This document shows, piece after piece, positions 42,227 through 52,172 of a DNA stretch of 64,000 nucleotides (its first letter is position 1; the number at the start of each line of letters is the position of its first letter). The stretch lies in assembly GCA_032718475.1 (NCBI GenBank), contig JAUCBJ010008094.1, forward strand, positions 62,001 through 126,000, written 5' to 3'. The notes beneath the pieces were generated by a model. The model searched no databases. It saw only the letters and a program-made list of their open reading frames with translations, and was not told where the DNA came from. The position numbers and the translations under genes were made by a program. Origin of the DNA: Nemertoderma westbladi. Taxonomy: Eukaryota; Xenacoelomorpha; Nemertodermatida; Nemertodermatidae.

Positions 42227-43561
42227 TCAACGGTAGCCACTAAAAATACGTTTAAATTTATCCCACCAACCTGCGAACAGGTAAACCACACTCAATACTA
42301 CACCTACCACTACAACCATACCTCCTTCAAATAATGTCTTACCTTCATCTTCAATGTTATCATCTAGCCCTTCAACCTCACTAATCACATTATCATCTTT
42401 ACGTAATTCCTCATTCTCGTTATCCGTAACGATGTTATCACGATCAACTGCCTGCTGCGATAGAGAATGTCTCTCTTGATTGTCGCTCGGAAGAGAAATA
42501 CTTTTCAGATTGTTAGCGATTTGTTTTAGATTAGATAGAGACCTCGCAATATCCCCGTCCAACTGCTTCGCTGCGTTCGTGGCCAATGCCGTTCCAGATC
42601 TGTTAACTACATTTTGATTCGCCAGATCTCTATGGACCGACTTGCCTTCATCTATCGACCTCTTCGACTCCACAACATTCCCCTTTACAAACTCACTGGC
42701 GTTTATCTCATTCTCCTTATTCTCCATCACAGGCGCACCGATTTTTTCGTTCAAGGTTTTCGCGGTGAAAGAACAAGCGGCCATCGTCTTGTGAATTCTC
42801 TGACTCGCCTCTCTCATTTCCGCCAGGACACCGACCAGGTCTGTGCCCGGATGCTTGCGAGTGTTTCCCACGTTTCTCTTCAACGAATCAGCGTCAAGGA
42901 GGTTAACCCGGTTCTCTCTGATTGGCGAACTATCCAATGATCGCACTGTAATCGCTGTAGTTTCTCGCGGCTGCTTTTCAGAGCCAATCGTTTTCTCATC
43001 GTCACGTTCATTCCCAGTGGAAAAATCACCTATTGAAGAAGGGTTACAGAGGTTACCCCCGAAGCGATGACGTAACTCATTGCCGTTCGCCAATGGCGAA
43101 CGATTACCCGTTGCCATGACGCCAATGTGCGAACACCACGTGTAATTCATGGAATCATTGTTGTCCCAGAATTCGTCGCTTTTGGTTTGATAGCAGACTG
43201 CCAACTGAACAAATGCGTCCCCTGGAGCAAGGAACCCAAATTTGAAGCGATCTATTTCCTGGGAAACCGTCTCCACAAAGGAAGCTTCTACATTTATATA
43301 GGAGTGCCAGTTATCTGTGGTATATCTTGCGAACAAGTGCTTATAGAAGGATATATTGGACACACACACCATTCCAGAGACCAAACCACCCTCGCGTCTA
43401 CTTATAATCTCCACCTGAACGCGTTTCTGTTTAATATGCTGCTGAATTTCTTCCTTTCCAAACATTTCGTGTCGCCATATCGTCACGTTCGCGCTTTTAT
43501 TATAATCGATATCATCTTTGTGCTGATCAATTTTATCATTCGAAGAGCAAATGGTATCCAT
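42227..43561 (-). CDS. PPP1R3-like: PPP1R3-like glycogen-targeting subunit of protein phosphatase 1 (CBM21 exon with C-terminal membrane anchor)
   Basis: 444 codons, stop TGA at 42227-42229. Residues about 40-141 match the C-terminal part of a CBM21 domain: VSNISFYK (67-74), ARYTTDNW (78-85), DRFKF (104-108) and EFWDNNDSMNY (130-140). The WDNN...NY stretch is the family's carbohydrate-binding signature. Residues about 145-405 are polar and probably disordered. Residues about 413-433 (GGMVVVVGVV... to WW) form one hydrophobic helix followed by a short basic tail, like the C-terminal anchor of PPP1R3A. Family role: bind glycogen and PP1 catalytic subunit so that glycogen enzymes are dephosphorylated; the anchor suggests ER or SR membrane. 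No PP1-docking RVxF motif is visible here. In-frame codons continue upstream of this Met to an AG at about 43573 (ATTATTTAG), so I infer an upstream exon carrying the N-terminus. The start is uncertain. Confidence 0.85.
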   Translation of the reverse strand: MDTICSSNDKIDQHKDDIDYNKSANVTIWRHEMFGKEEIQQHIKQKRVQVEIISRREGGLVSGMVCVSNISFYKHLFARYTTDNWHSYINVEASFVETVSQEIDRFKFGFLAPGDAFVQLAVCYQTKSDEFWDNNDSMNYTWCSHIGVMATGNRSPLANGNELRHRFGGNLCNPSSIGDFSTGNERDDEKTIGSEKQPRETTAITVRSLDSSPIRENRVNLLDADSLKRNVGNTRKHPGTDLVGVLAEMREASQRIHKTMAACSFTAKTLNEKIGAPVMENKENEINASEFVKGNVVESKRSIDEGKSVHRDLANQNVVNRSGTALATNAAKQLDGDIARSLSNLKQIANNLKSISLPSDNQERHSLSQQAVDRDNIVTDNENEELRKDDNVISEVEGLDDNIEDEGKTLFEGGMVVVVGVVLSVVYLFAGWWDKFKRIFSGYR

Positions 43562-44751
43562 ATTCTCGCAATCTAAATAATAATTTTCTTATCAGTATAA
43601 AATATTGAATCAGCGTTTTAATTAATATATCACCAAAAAATATTATTAAAATAAGTATAACAGTAAATGTTCAACATCCAATAAGTTCGCCTTTAAGTAT
43701 TACAGTAGGTTGTTAGTTATACGACAAACAATAAACTATTATACCACGAAGTACAACTGTTACCTAAACTAAAGCCCATTCATTATCGAGTCTGCTGATT
43801 GCCCACAGATTATTATTTGTAAACAATACACATGTAAGTAGTACATGTTGGTAAACATGAACACCAGAAAAGCTACCTACAGTATGGCCTGTTTTTTATT
43901 ATAAAGTAGAAGATGTTTGCCATTATGCCAACAATTACAAGAGATGAGCACTGGGTTAATTATCACTATTGTGCAGTAGCTCAGCTGCTGCTATAGGTAG
44001 CTAGGTACATTTCGGTAAAATATGGAATGAGAAAGTTTCTGGAACGACAAAACAATATCCATGGAAACAAACACAAAATTAAGGGAGTGGGGTCAATATA
44101 GGGAGTGGGCTATTGAAGCAACTTTGTGCGATTCATCAATATTAATTATAAATTAGGAGAAAGTCAAAGTTTACAGTGATAGGCTGCAGTATTCTAACCA
44201 AAACAATAAACGTGAGTCAAAAAACCCAAGCCGGTACTAACATCGATAGCGTCCGTTTAATTTGTAGAGACTTGCTGCTTTCTGGATTATGGTACCAAAA
44301 TAACCTATGCAATCAATAATTATTTGAATAATTATTTTATCATAAATATGTAATAATTAAATATTATATTATTGTTAGCTTTAATTCCCCTATTTTCAAT
44401 AATTTAACCTGGTATAACCCATTATGGCCCATGTGGTTTAGATCAATAAAGATGAATTAAGATTAAGAAACTAGTTGCAATTTGGCTATAATATATACAG
44501 AAAGGGATTTGGGATTGAAAGTAGTTGCTTTCGTTTTTATGGGCGACCTATTCACTTTCCAAATTAGGCCAATTTATTTAGGTTAGACATTTAGACACCC
44601 CACTGGGTTGGCCTGCTGTCTTCCGTTCAGTGTGTTACTGGAAGCCAACTAACTGCTATCTTCTAATTACCACGAGAAGGTTAATGGAGGTAGTCGGGAA
44701 ACCTTAGATTCGTACGCAAACGTTTTGTACATTTTTCAATTATTATTTTAG
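43562..44751. other. Non-repetitive AT-rich region between the two genes
   Basis: About 1.2 kb without tandem repeats. It should hold upstream sequence or promoter of the minus-strand PPP1R3-like gene, or its next intron, plus the intron before the first visible kinase exon. I looked for a kinase glycine-rich loop or VAIK motif on the plus strand and an RVxF exon on the minus strand, and recognised neither. The last bases (TATTATTTTAG, ending 44751) are the acceptor of the following exon. Confidence 0.5.
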
Positions 44752-44892
44752 GTTTCACAACCAGGGTTTAGTAGAAGTGAAACTTTTGGAAAAGTTACGA
44801 TTATGTGATAAAGACGGGAGATACAACACAATCAGAATGGTAGATTATATGTACTTCAGAAACCATCTGTGCATAGTGTTTGATCTACTGGG
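44752..44892 (+). CDS. DYRK: DYRK2/4-like kinase, exon a (helix alpha-C to hinge)
   Basis: A 141-bp exon with acceptor TTTTAG|G and donor GG|GTAATT, entering with one base completing a codon. It encodes [15 protein letters not shown] (helix alpha-C; VEVK holds the conserved Glu that pairs with the ATP-site Lys), a class II DYRK-type [20 protein letters not shown], then LCIVFDLLG for the beta-5 strand and hinge. DYRKs are dual-specificity CMGC kinases that autophosphorylate on Tyr and then phosphorylate Ser/Thr substrates. The upstream exons with the glycine loop and catalytic Lys are not in the window. The phase joins exactly to the exon at 46273. Assignment rests on remembered family sequence; DYRK4 and DYRK2 are closest. 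Confidence 0.9.
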
Positions 44893-45214
44893 GTAATTAT
44901 ATTATATATATTCAATAAATACTACAGTAACAATGTATATGAAAGAAAGTATTTATATTATTGGTAAAAAATATAGATAAATAAATATATGGCGGGCCCA
45001 CTATCAGGAGCGCTGCAAGACGCGCCGTATTCACTTCACCCCTCTCGTGTGCTCAAGTTTGTGGTGTGTTTCGGGCGGAAGCTCAGATATTCATTAAACA
45101 CCTTGGTGAGACCTATGTGTCAACGCAGGTGGGGATGACGCAGGGTGGGTGTCGGGTGATGTGAGGCGGCGATTGCAGTTTGGGCTGCTGCGGGCTGTGT
45201 TGCTGTGTCTCAGG
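44893..45214. other. Intron start with GC-rich unique stretch
   Basis: The first 100 bp are AT-rich intron. From about 44992 the sequence becomes abruptly GC-rich (GGCGGGCCCACTATCAGGAG) up to array C. I recognise no gene or element. It may be the remaining edge of a transposon from which array C grew. Confidence 0.5.
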
Positions 45215-46198
45215 GGCGGAAGGAGACCATGGAGGAGTCTCGGTTTCGGAGAAGGAGCGGGTGTGCGGGGGCGGAATGAGACCATGGAGGAGACTCGGTT
45301 TCGGAGACGGAGCGGGGTGGAAGGAGACCATGGATGAGTCTCGGTTTCGGAGACGGAGCGGGGTGTGCGGGGGTGGAAGGAGACCATGGATGAGTCTCGG
45401 TTTTGGAGATGGAGCGGGGTGGAAGGAGACCATGGATGAGTCTCGGTTTTGGAGACGGAGCGGGGTGGAAGGAGACCATGGAGGAGTCTCGGATTTGGAG
45501 ACGGAGCGGGGTGGAAGGAGACCATGGAGGAGTCTCGGTTTCGGAGAAGGAGCGGGGTGGAAGGAGACCATGGATGAGTCTCGGTTTCGGAGATGGAGCA
45601 GGGGGTGGAAGGAGACCATAGAGGAGTCTCGGTTTCGGAGACGGAGCGGGGTGGAAGGAGACATGGATGAGTCTCGATTTCGGAGATGGAGCGGAGTGGA
45701 AGGAGACCATGGAGGAGTCTCGGTTTCGGAGACGGAGCGGGGTGGAAGGTAACCATGGATGAGTCTCGGTTTCGGAGACGGAGCGGGGTGGAAGGAGACC
45801 ATGGATGAGTTTCGGTTTCGGAGACGGAGCGGGGTGGAAGGAGACCATGGATGAGTCTCGGTTTCGAAGACGGAGCGGGGTGGAAGGAGACCATGGATGA
45901 GTCTCAGTTTCGGAGACAGAGCGGGGTGGAATGAGACCATGGCGGAGTCTCGGTTTTGGAGACGGAGCGGGGTGGAAGGAGACCATGGAGGAGTCTCGGT
46001 TTCGGAGACGGAGCGGGGTGGAAGGAGACCATGGAGGAGTCTTGGTTTCGGAGAAGGAGCGGGTGTGGTGCGGGGCGGAATGAGACCATGGAGGAAACTC
46101 GGTTTCGGAGACGGAGCGGGGTGGAAGGAGACCACGGAGGAGTCTCGGTTTCGGAGAAGGAGTGGGTGTGCGGGGGCGGAAAGAGACCATGGAGGAGA
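45215..46198. repeat. Minisatellite array C (46-bp unit), intronic
   Basis: About 20 copies of a GC-rich, purine-rich 46-bp unit: GGTGGAAGGAGACCATGGAT, GAGTCTCGGTTTCGGAGACG, GAGCGG. Spacing is 46 bp between many copies and about 55 bp where a GTGTGCGGGGG insertion is present (e.g. 45226 to 45281). Overlapping open frames on both strands come from the unit's composition and are not genes. It lies in the intron between kinase exons a and b and ends in the C-tract 75 bp before exon b. Confidence 0.93.
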
Positions 46199-46218
46199 CC
46201 CCCCCCCCCCCCCCCCCC
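46199..46218. repeat. Homopolymer C20 tract
   Basis: Twenty consecutive C, directly joined to the last unit of array C (GGAGGAGACC...) and 54 bp upstream of exon b. The complement is G20, a strong G-quadruplex candidate. The exact length could be a sequencing artefact. Confidence 0.85.
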
Positions 46219-46272
46219 AACCACACCCCTGTGCCTTGAAATCTTTCATAATTTTATTGAATAATATTCTAG

Positions 46273-46411
46273 AATGAACCTCTATGAGTTAATGAAAAGG
46301 AATAATTTCCAAGGATTAACGATGAATCTGGTACGACGTTTTGCCTACTCCCTGCTACGATGTTTGGGATTGCTATATGATGAACATATTGTTCATTGCG
46401 ACTTAAAACCG
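46273..46411 (+). CDS. DYRK: DYRK2/4-like kinase, exon b (C-lobe start to catalytic loop)
   Basis: A 139-bp exon with acceptor TATTCTAG|A. Residues are MNLYELMKRNNFQG (DYRK-type helix alpha-D), LVRRFAYSLLRCLGLLY (helix alpha-E) and HIVHCDLKP, the catalytic loop whose Asp is the proton acceptor. HCDLKP with Cys is typical of DYRKs. The donor is CCG|GTAGGTGTAAG, and the last eight or so exonic bases plus the start of the intron recur as the unit of array D. Reading through the donor meets an in-frame TAA seven codons after the Pro codon, so splicing is needed here. Exons a and b join in frame as DLLG-MNLYELM. Confidence 0.93.
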
Positions 46412-49400
46412 GTAGGTGTAAGCCGACACTAACATCATTTAAAATCCGGTAAGTGTAAGCCGACACTAACATCATCTACAATCCGGTAAGTGTAAGCCGA
46501 CACTAACATCATCTACAATCCGGTAAGTGTAAGCCGTCCCTAACAACATCTACAATCCGGTAAGTGTAAGCCGACACTAACAACATCTACAATCCGGTAA
46601 GTGTAAGCCGACACTACCATCATCTACAATCCGGTAAGTGTAAGCCATCCCTACCATCATCTACAATCCGGTAAGTGTAAGCCGACACTACCATCATCTA
46701 CAATCCGGTAAGTGTAAGCTGACACTAACAACATCTACAATCCGGTAAGTGTAAGCCGACACTACCATCATCTACAATCCGGTAAGTGTAAGCCATCCCT
46801 ACCATCATCTAAAATCCGGTAAGTGTAAGCCGACACTACCATCATCTACAATCCGGTAAGTGTAAGCCGACACTACCATCATCTACAATCCGGTAAGTGT
46901 AAGCCATCCCTACCATCATCTAAAATCCGGTAAGTGTAAGCCGACACTACCATCATCTACAATCCGGTAAGTGTAAGCCGACACTACCATCATCTACAAT
47001 CCGGTAAGTGTAAGCCATCCCTACCATCATCTAAAATCCGGTAAGTGTAAGCTGACACTAACAACATCTACAATCCGGTAAGTGTAAGCCGACACTACCA
47101 TCATCTACAATCCGGTAAGTGTAAGCCATCCCTACCATCATCTACAATCCGGTAAGTGTAAGCCGACACTACCATCATCTACAATCCGGTAAGTGTAAGC
47201 CGACACTACCATCATCTACAATCCGGTAAGTGTAAGCCATCCCTACCATCATCTACAATCCGGTAAGTGTAAGCCGACACTAACAACATCTACAATCCAG
47301 TAAGTGTAAGCCGACACTACCATCATCTACAATCCGGTAAGTGTAAGCCGACACTACCATCATCTACAATCCGGTAAGTGTAAGCCATCCCTACCATCAT
47401 CTACAATCCGGTAAGTGTACGCCGACACTACCATCATCTACAATCCGGTAAGTGTAAGCTGACACTAACAACATCTACAATCCGGTAAGTGTAAGCCGAC
47501 ACTACCATCATCTACAATCCGGTAAGTGTAAACCGACACTACCATCATCTACAATCTGGTAAGTGTAAGCCGACACTAACAACATCTACAATCCGGTAAG
47601 TGTAAGCCGACACTACCATCATTTACATTCCGGTAAGTGTAAACCATCCCTACCATCATCTACAATCCGGTAAGTGTAAGCCGACACTACCATCATCTAC
47701 AATCCGGTAAATGTAAGCCGACACTAACAACATCTACAATCCAGTAAGTGTAAGCCGTCCCTAACAACATCTACAATCCGGTAAGTGTAAGCCGACACTA
47801 CCATCATCTACAATCCGGTAAGTGTAAACCATCCCTACCATCATCTACAATCCGGTAAGTGTAAGCCGACACTACCATCATCTACAATCCGGTAAGTGTA
47901 AGCTGACACTAACAACATCTACAATCCGGTAAGTGTAAGCCGACACTACCATCATCTACAATCCGGTAAGTGTAAACCGACACTACCATCATCTACAATC
48001 CGGTAAGTGTAAGCCGTCCCTAACAACGTCTACAATCCGGTAAGTGTAAGCCGACACTAACAACATCTACAATCCGGTAAGTGTAAACCATCCCTACCAT
48101 CATCTACAATCCGGTAAGTGTAAGCCGACACTACCATCATCTACAATCCGGTAAGTGTAAGCCATCCCTACCATCATCTACAATCCGGTAAGTGTAAGCC
48201 GTCCCTAACAACATCTACAATCCGGTAAGTGTAAGCCGACACTAACAACATCTACAATCCGGTAAGTGTAAACCGTCCCTAACAACATCTACAATCCGGT
48301 AAGTGTAAGCCGACACTAACAACATCTACAATCCGGTAAGTGTAAACCATCCCTACCATCATCTACAATCCGGTAAGTGTAAGCCGACACTAACAACATC
48401 TACAATCCGGTAAGTGTAAGCTGACACTATACCATCATTTACAATCCGGTAAGTGTAAGCCGACACTACCATCATTTACAATCCGGTAAGTGTAAACCAT
48501 CCCTACCATCATCTACAATCCGGTAAGTGTAAGCCGTCCCTAACAACATCTACAATCCGGTAAGTGTAAGCCGACACTAACAACATCTACAATCCGGTAA
48601 GTGTAAGCTGACACTATACCATCATTTACAATCCGGTAAGTGTAAGCCGACACTACCATCATTTACAATCCGGTAAGTGTAAACCATCCCTACCATCATC
48701 TACAATCCGGTAAGTGTAAGCCGACACTAACAACATCTACAATCCGGTAAGTGTAAGCCGACACTACCATCATCTACAATCCGGTAAGTGTAAGCCATCG
48801 CTAACAACATCTACAATCCGGTAAGTGTAAACCGTCCCTAACAACATCTACAATCCGGTAAGTGTAAGCCGACACTACCATCATCTACAATCCGGTAAGT
48901 GTAAGCCGACACTACCATCATCTACAATCCGGTAAGTGTAAGCCATCCCTAACAACATCTACAATCCGGTAAGTGTAAGCCGACACTAACAACATCTACA
49001 ATCCGGTAAGTGTAAACCATCACTACCATCATCTACAATCCGGTAAGTGTAAGCCGACACTAACATCATCTACAATCCGGTAAGTGTAAGCCATCCCTAA
49101 CAACATCTACAATCCGGTAAGTGTAAGCCGACACTAACAACATCTACAATCCGGTAAGTGTAAACCATCCCTACCATCATCTACAATCCGGTAAGTGTAA
49201 GCCGACACTAACATCATCTACAATCCGGTAAGTGTAAGCCGACACTAACAACATCTACAATCCGGTAAGTGTAAACCATCCCTACCATCATCTACAATCC
49301 GGTAAGTGTAAGCCGACACTACCATCATCTACAATCCGGTAAGTGTAAGCCATCCCTAACATCATCTACAATCCGGTAAGTGTAAGCCGACACTACCATC

Positions 49401-49690
49401 ATCTACAATCCGGTAAGTGTAAGCCATCCCTAACAACATCTACAATCCGGTAAGTGTAAGCCGACACTACCATCATCTACAATCCGGTAAGTGTAAGCCA
49501 TCCCTAACAATATCTACAATCCGGTAAGTGTAAGCCATCCCTAACATCATCTACAATCCGGTAAGTGTAAGCCATCCCTACCATCATCTACAATCCGTTA
49601 ATTGTAAGCCGACACTACCATCATCTACAATCCGTTAAGTGTAAGCCGACACTAACAACATCTACAATCCAGTAAGTGTAAGCCAACCCT
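46404..49690. repeat. Minisatellite array D (37-bp unit) made of a 5' splice site
   Basis: About 88 units of 37 bp, core AATCCGGTAAGTGTAAGCCG followed by ACACTACCATCATCTAC. The first unit overlaps exon b: TTAAAACCGGTAGGTGTAAG spans the authentic donor (46412). Later units carry the stronger consensus G|GTAAGTGT. Variants include CCAGTAAGTG, CTGGTAAGTG, CCGTTAATTG, AAACCATCCC for AAGCCGACAC, and 39-bp units with ACTATACC. Many units also contain ACTAAC, which resembles a branchpoint. The array fills nearly the whole intron and ends about 95 bp before the next exon. Confidence 0.96.
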
Positions 49691-49783
49691 ACAATGTAGG
49701 GTAAATGTAAGCCAAGAATATACTGTATTATATACCTACCTGTAGTAATAAACCGTAGTACTCAGTTTCACTTATATCTATAG

Positions 49784-49865
49784 GAAAATATTCTACTGAG
49801 ACAGAGAGGAAGCAGTGCTATTACTGTTATTGACTTTGGGTCTAGTTGCTACGACAATCAAAAAG
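49784..49865 (+). CDS. DYRK: DYRK2/4-like kinase, exon c (DFG exon)
   Basis: An 82-bp exon with acceptor ATCTATAG|G and donor AAAAG|GTAAAT, in phase with exon b. It encodes ENILLRQRGSSAITVIDFGS followed by SCYDNQK. The first residues complete HCDLKPEN (the Asn binds metal). DFG is the magnesium-binding motif, and the SSCYDNQK continuation is DYRK-specific. It is short and easily missed but matches the family without gaps. Confidence 0.92.
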
Positions 49866-49910
49866 GTAAATAATGGTTTAACAATTTATAAATAATTATC
49901 ATTTAAACTC

Positions 49911-50189
49911 TGTAAAAGTAAAAGTAAATTTTCTTAGGCCGATAGGCCAGGGATTACGCACAAAGTCTGTCGACTTATTTCCAGTGCGGTCCCCCCAGAA
50001 CTAAACTCCCCAAAGGAAACTCCGGTACTCATTTAGCTACCACTTAAGGATGCAAGGCGGAGATGCGCCCTGGCTGGTCCCTTTAAAGCATTCGTGCTGA
50101 AACGAAAACTGCCCTGGCCCATGTGAGGATCGAACCCACGACCTACGGGGGATGTGAATTCAATACAACCACTACACCAAGGTGGGACC
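49911..50189 (-). mobile_element. tRNA-derived SINE
   Basis: On the minus strand the element opens with a tRNA-like head (50189 down to 50115): GGTCCCACC, box A TGGTGTAGTGG (50169-50179) and box B GGGTTCGATCC (50127-50137). The partial acceptor stem pairs GGTCCCA with TGGGCC. The anticodon arm is degenerate, so this is not a working tRNA. A body of about 180 bp follows. The 3' end carries TTTAC/TTTTAC repeats (49911-49932), as in many SINE tails. No convincing target-site duplication was found. I cannot assign the family. Confidence 0.65.
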
Positions 50190-50214
50190 TAATCTGTGTA
50201 ATATGTAACATAAA

Positions 50215-50690
50215 TCTACATACAGTTAACCATGGCTACATAACTTACCTTTCTCCCTACAGTGTACACCTACATAAGCTACTCTCCTCCCTACTGTGTA
50301 CACCTACATAACTTACCTTTCTCCCTACAGTGTACACCTACATAACTTACCTTTCTCCATACAGTGTACACCTACATAAGCTACTCTCCTCCCTACTGTG
50401 TACACCTACATAACTTACCTTTCTCCCTTCAATGTACACCTAGATAACCTACCTTTTTCCCTACAATGTACATCTGCTGTACATAACCTATCTGTCTCCA
50501 TACAGTGTACACCTACATAACCAACCTGTCCCCCTACAGTGTACACCTACATAACCAACCTGTCCCCATACAGTGTACACCTACATAACCAACCTGTCCC
50601 CATACAGTGTACACCTACATAACCTACCTGTCTCCCTATAGTGTACACCTAGATAACCTACCTGTCTCCCTATAGTGTACACCTACATAC
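50215..50690. repeat. Tandem array of a 3' splice site (about 34-bp unit)
   Basis: About 13 units of 33-38 bp: TGTACACCTACATAACCTAC then CTGTCTCCCTACAG. Each unit contains a pyrimidine-rich tract, an AG acceptor (CCCTACAG or CCATACAG; some changed to CTG or CAA) and the first 14 bases of the following exon. The final unit is the real acceptor, CTCCCTATAG|TGTACACC, at 50675/50676. The two nearest upstream acceptors would lead into in-frame stops (TGTACACCTAG in one unit, a TATAG-derived stop in the other). Confidence 0.94.
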
Positions 50691-50909
50691 AGTCCCGATT
50701 CTACCGATCACCTGAAATTATCCTCGGTTTATCGTACGGGAGACCAATCGACATGTGGAGTCTGGGATGTATTGTATCGGAACTCCATACAGGCAGACCG
50801 CTCTTCCCTGGAGAAAACGAGGCCGACCAGCTGTCCTGTATGATGGAATGTATGGGATTCCCACCAACTTCCGTAACAAAAGAGGCTTCCAGGAAACACG
50901 TATTCTTCG
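50676..50909 (+). CDS. DYRK: DYRK2/4-like kinase, exon d (activation loop and C-lobe)
   Basis: A 234-bp exon completing the Val codon from exon c. It encodes [18 protein letters not shown], where YTY is the DYRK autophosphorylation motif and SPE the end of the activation segment. [12 protein letters not shown] follows (helix alpha-F Asp), then [14 protein letters not shown] (start of the CMGC region) and ASRKHVFF. These match DYRK4/DYRK2 closely; ASRK...FF followed by DSQG in the next exon is characteristic. The donor is TTCG|GTTAGA. Catalytic and structural residues look intact, so nothing suggests a pseudogene in this part. Confidence 0.94.
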
Positions 50910-51044
50910 GTTAGAAAAATCATTTCAGACAATGATTAATTATAATTTTTATTACACACATTAAATTTATACGGTGGTGATTTGTGGTCAATTAATTTTT
51001 TTTGTGATTTAAGATTGTGTTAATGAAATTATTATATCCGAAAA

Positions 51045-52172
51045 TAAAATTAATATGTTTTAGAATCGAAAAAAGTATTTAATATGTTTTAACATTCAAA
51101 AAAGGAATGAATATGTTTTAACATTCAAAAAAGGAATTAATATGTTTTAACATCGATAATAATAATTAATATGTTTTAACATCGATAATAATAATTAATA
51201 TGTTTTAACATCGAAAATAATAATTAATATGTTTTAGAATCGAAAAAAGTATTTAATATGTTTTAACATTCAAAAAAGGAATGAATATGTTTTAACATTC
51301 AAAAAAGGAATTAATATGTTTTAACATCGATAATAATAATTAATATGTTTTAACATCGATAATAATAATTAATATGTTTTAACATCGATAATAATAATTA
51401 ATATGTTTTAGCATCGGAAAAAGGAATTAATATGTTTTAGCATCGGAAAAAGGAATTAATATGTTTTAACATCGAAAATAATAATTAATATGTTTTAACA
51501 TCGATAATAATAATTAATATGTTTTAACATCGAAAATAATAATTAATATGTTTTAGCATCTGAAAAAGGAATTAATATGTTTTAACATCGATAATAATAA
51601 TTAATATGTTTTAACATCCAAAATAATAATTAATATGTTTTAGCATCGATAATAATAATTAATATGTTTTAACATCGAAAATAATAATTAATATGTTTTA
51701 GCATCTGAAAAAGGAATTAGAGTAGGCCTAATATGTTTTAGCATCGAAAAAAGGTTTTAATAAGTTTTAACATCCAAAATAATAATTAATATGTTTTAGC
51801 ATCGGAAAAAGGAATTAATATGTTTTAACATCGATAATAATAATTAATATGTTTTAACATCGAAAATAATAATTAATATGTTTTAGCATCGAAAAAAGGA
51901 TTTAATAAGTTTTAACATCCAAAATAATAATTAATATGTTTTAGCATCGGAAAAAGGAATTAATATGTTTTAGCATTCAAAAAAGGAATTAATATGTTTT
52001 AACATCGAAAATAATAATTAATATGTTTTAGCATCGGAAAAAGGAATTAATATGTTTTAACATCGAAAATAATAATAAATATGTTTTAGCATCGGAAAAA
52101 GGAATTAATATGTTTTAGCATTCAAAAAAGGAATTAATATGTTTTAGCATTCAAAAAAGGAATTAATATGTT
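51045..52172. repeat. Minisatellite array E (29-bp unit) in the left arm of the foldback element
   Basis: About 38 copies of an AT-rich 29-bp unit, AATTAATATGTTTTAACATC then GATAATAAT. Alternative 3' halves are GGAAAAAGG and CAAAAAAGG. Inverted copies of the same unit occur only about four times in the right arm (53450-53560). The left array therefore expanded after the element formed. Confidence 0.92.

Noticed and set aside
41942-42334. Plus-strand 130-codon frame with a hydrophobic stretch
   Set aside because: It overlaps the 3' end of the conserved minus-strand PPP1R3-like frame and has no family resemblance.
45094-46277. Proline/serine-rich frames on both strands over array C
   Set aside because: The repeated peptide is the translation of the 46-bp unit, whose length is not a multiple of 3. 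All frames look alike, as expected for a non-coding minisatellite.
50115-50189. Functional tRNA gene on the minus strand
   Set aside because: Boxes A and B are good, but the anticodon arm does not pair and the acceptor stem is imperfect. It is followed by a SINE-like body and tail.
50123-50311. Small plus-strand frame before the activation-loop exon
   Set aside because: It runs from the antisense SINE into the acceptor array and ends in a repeat-derived stop.
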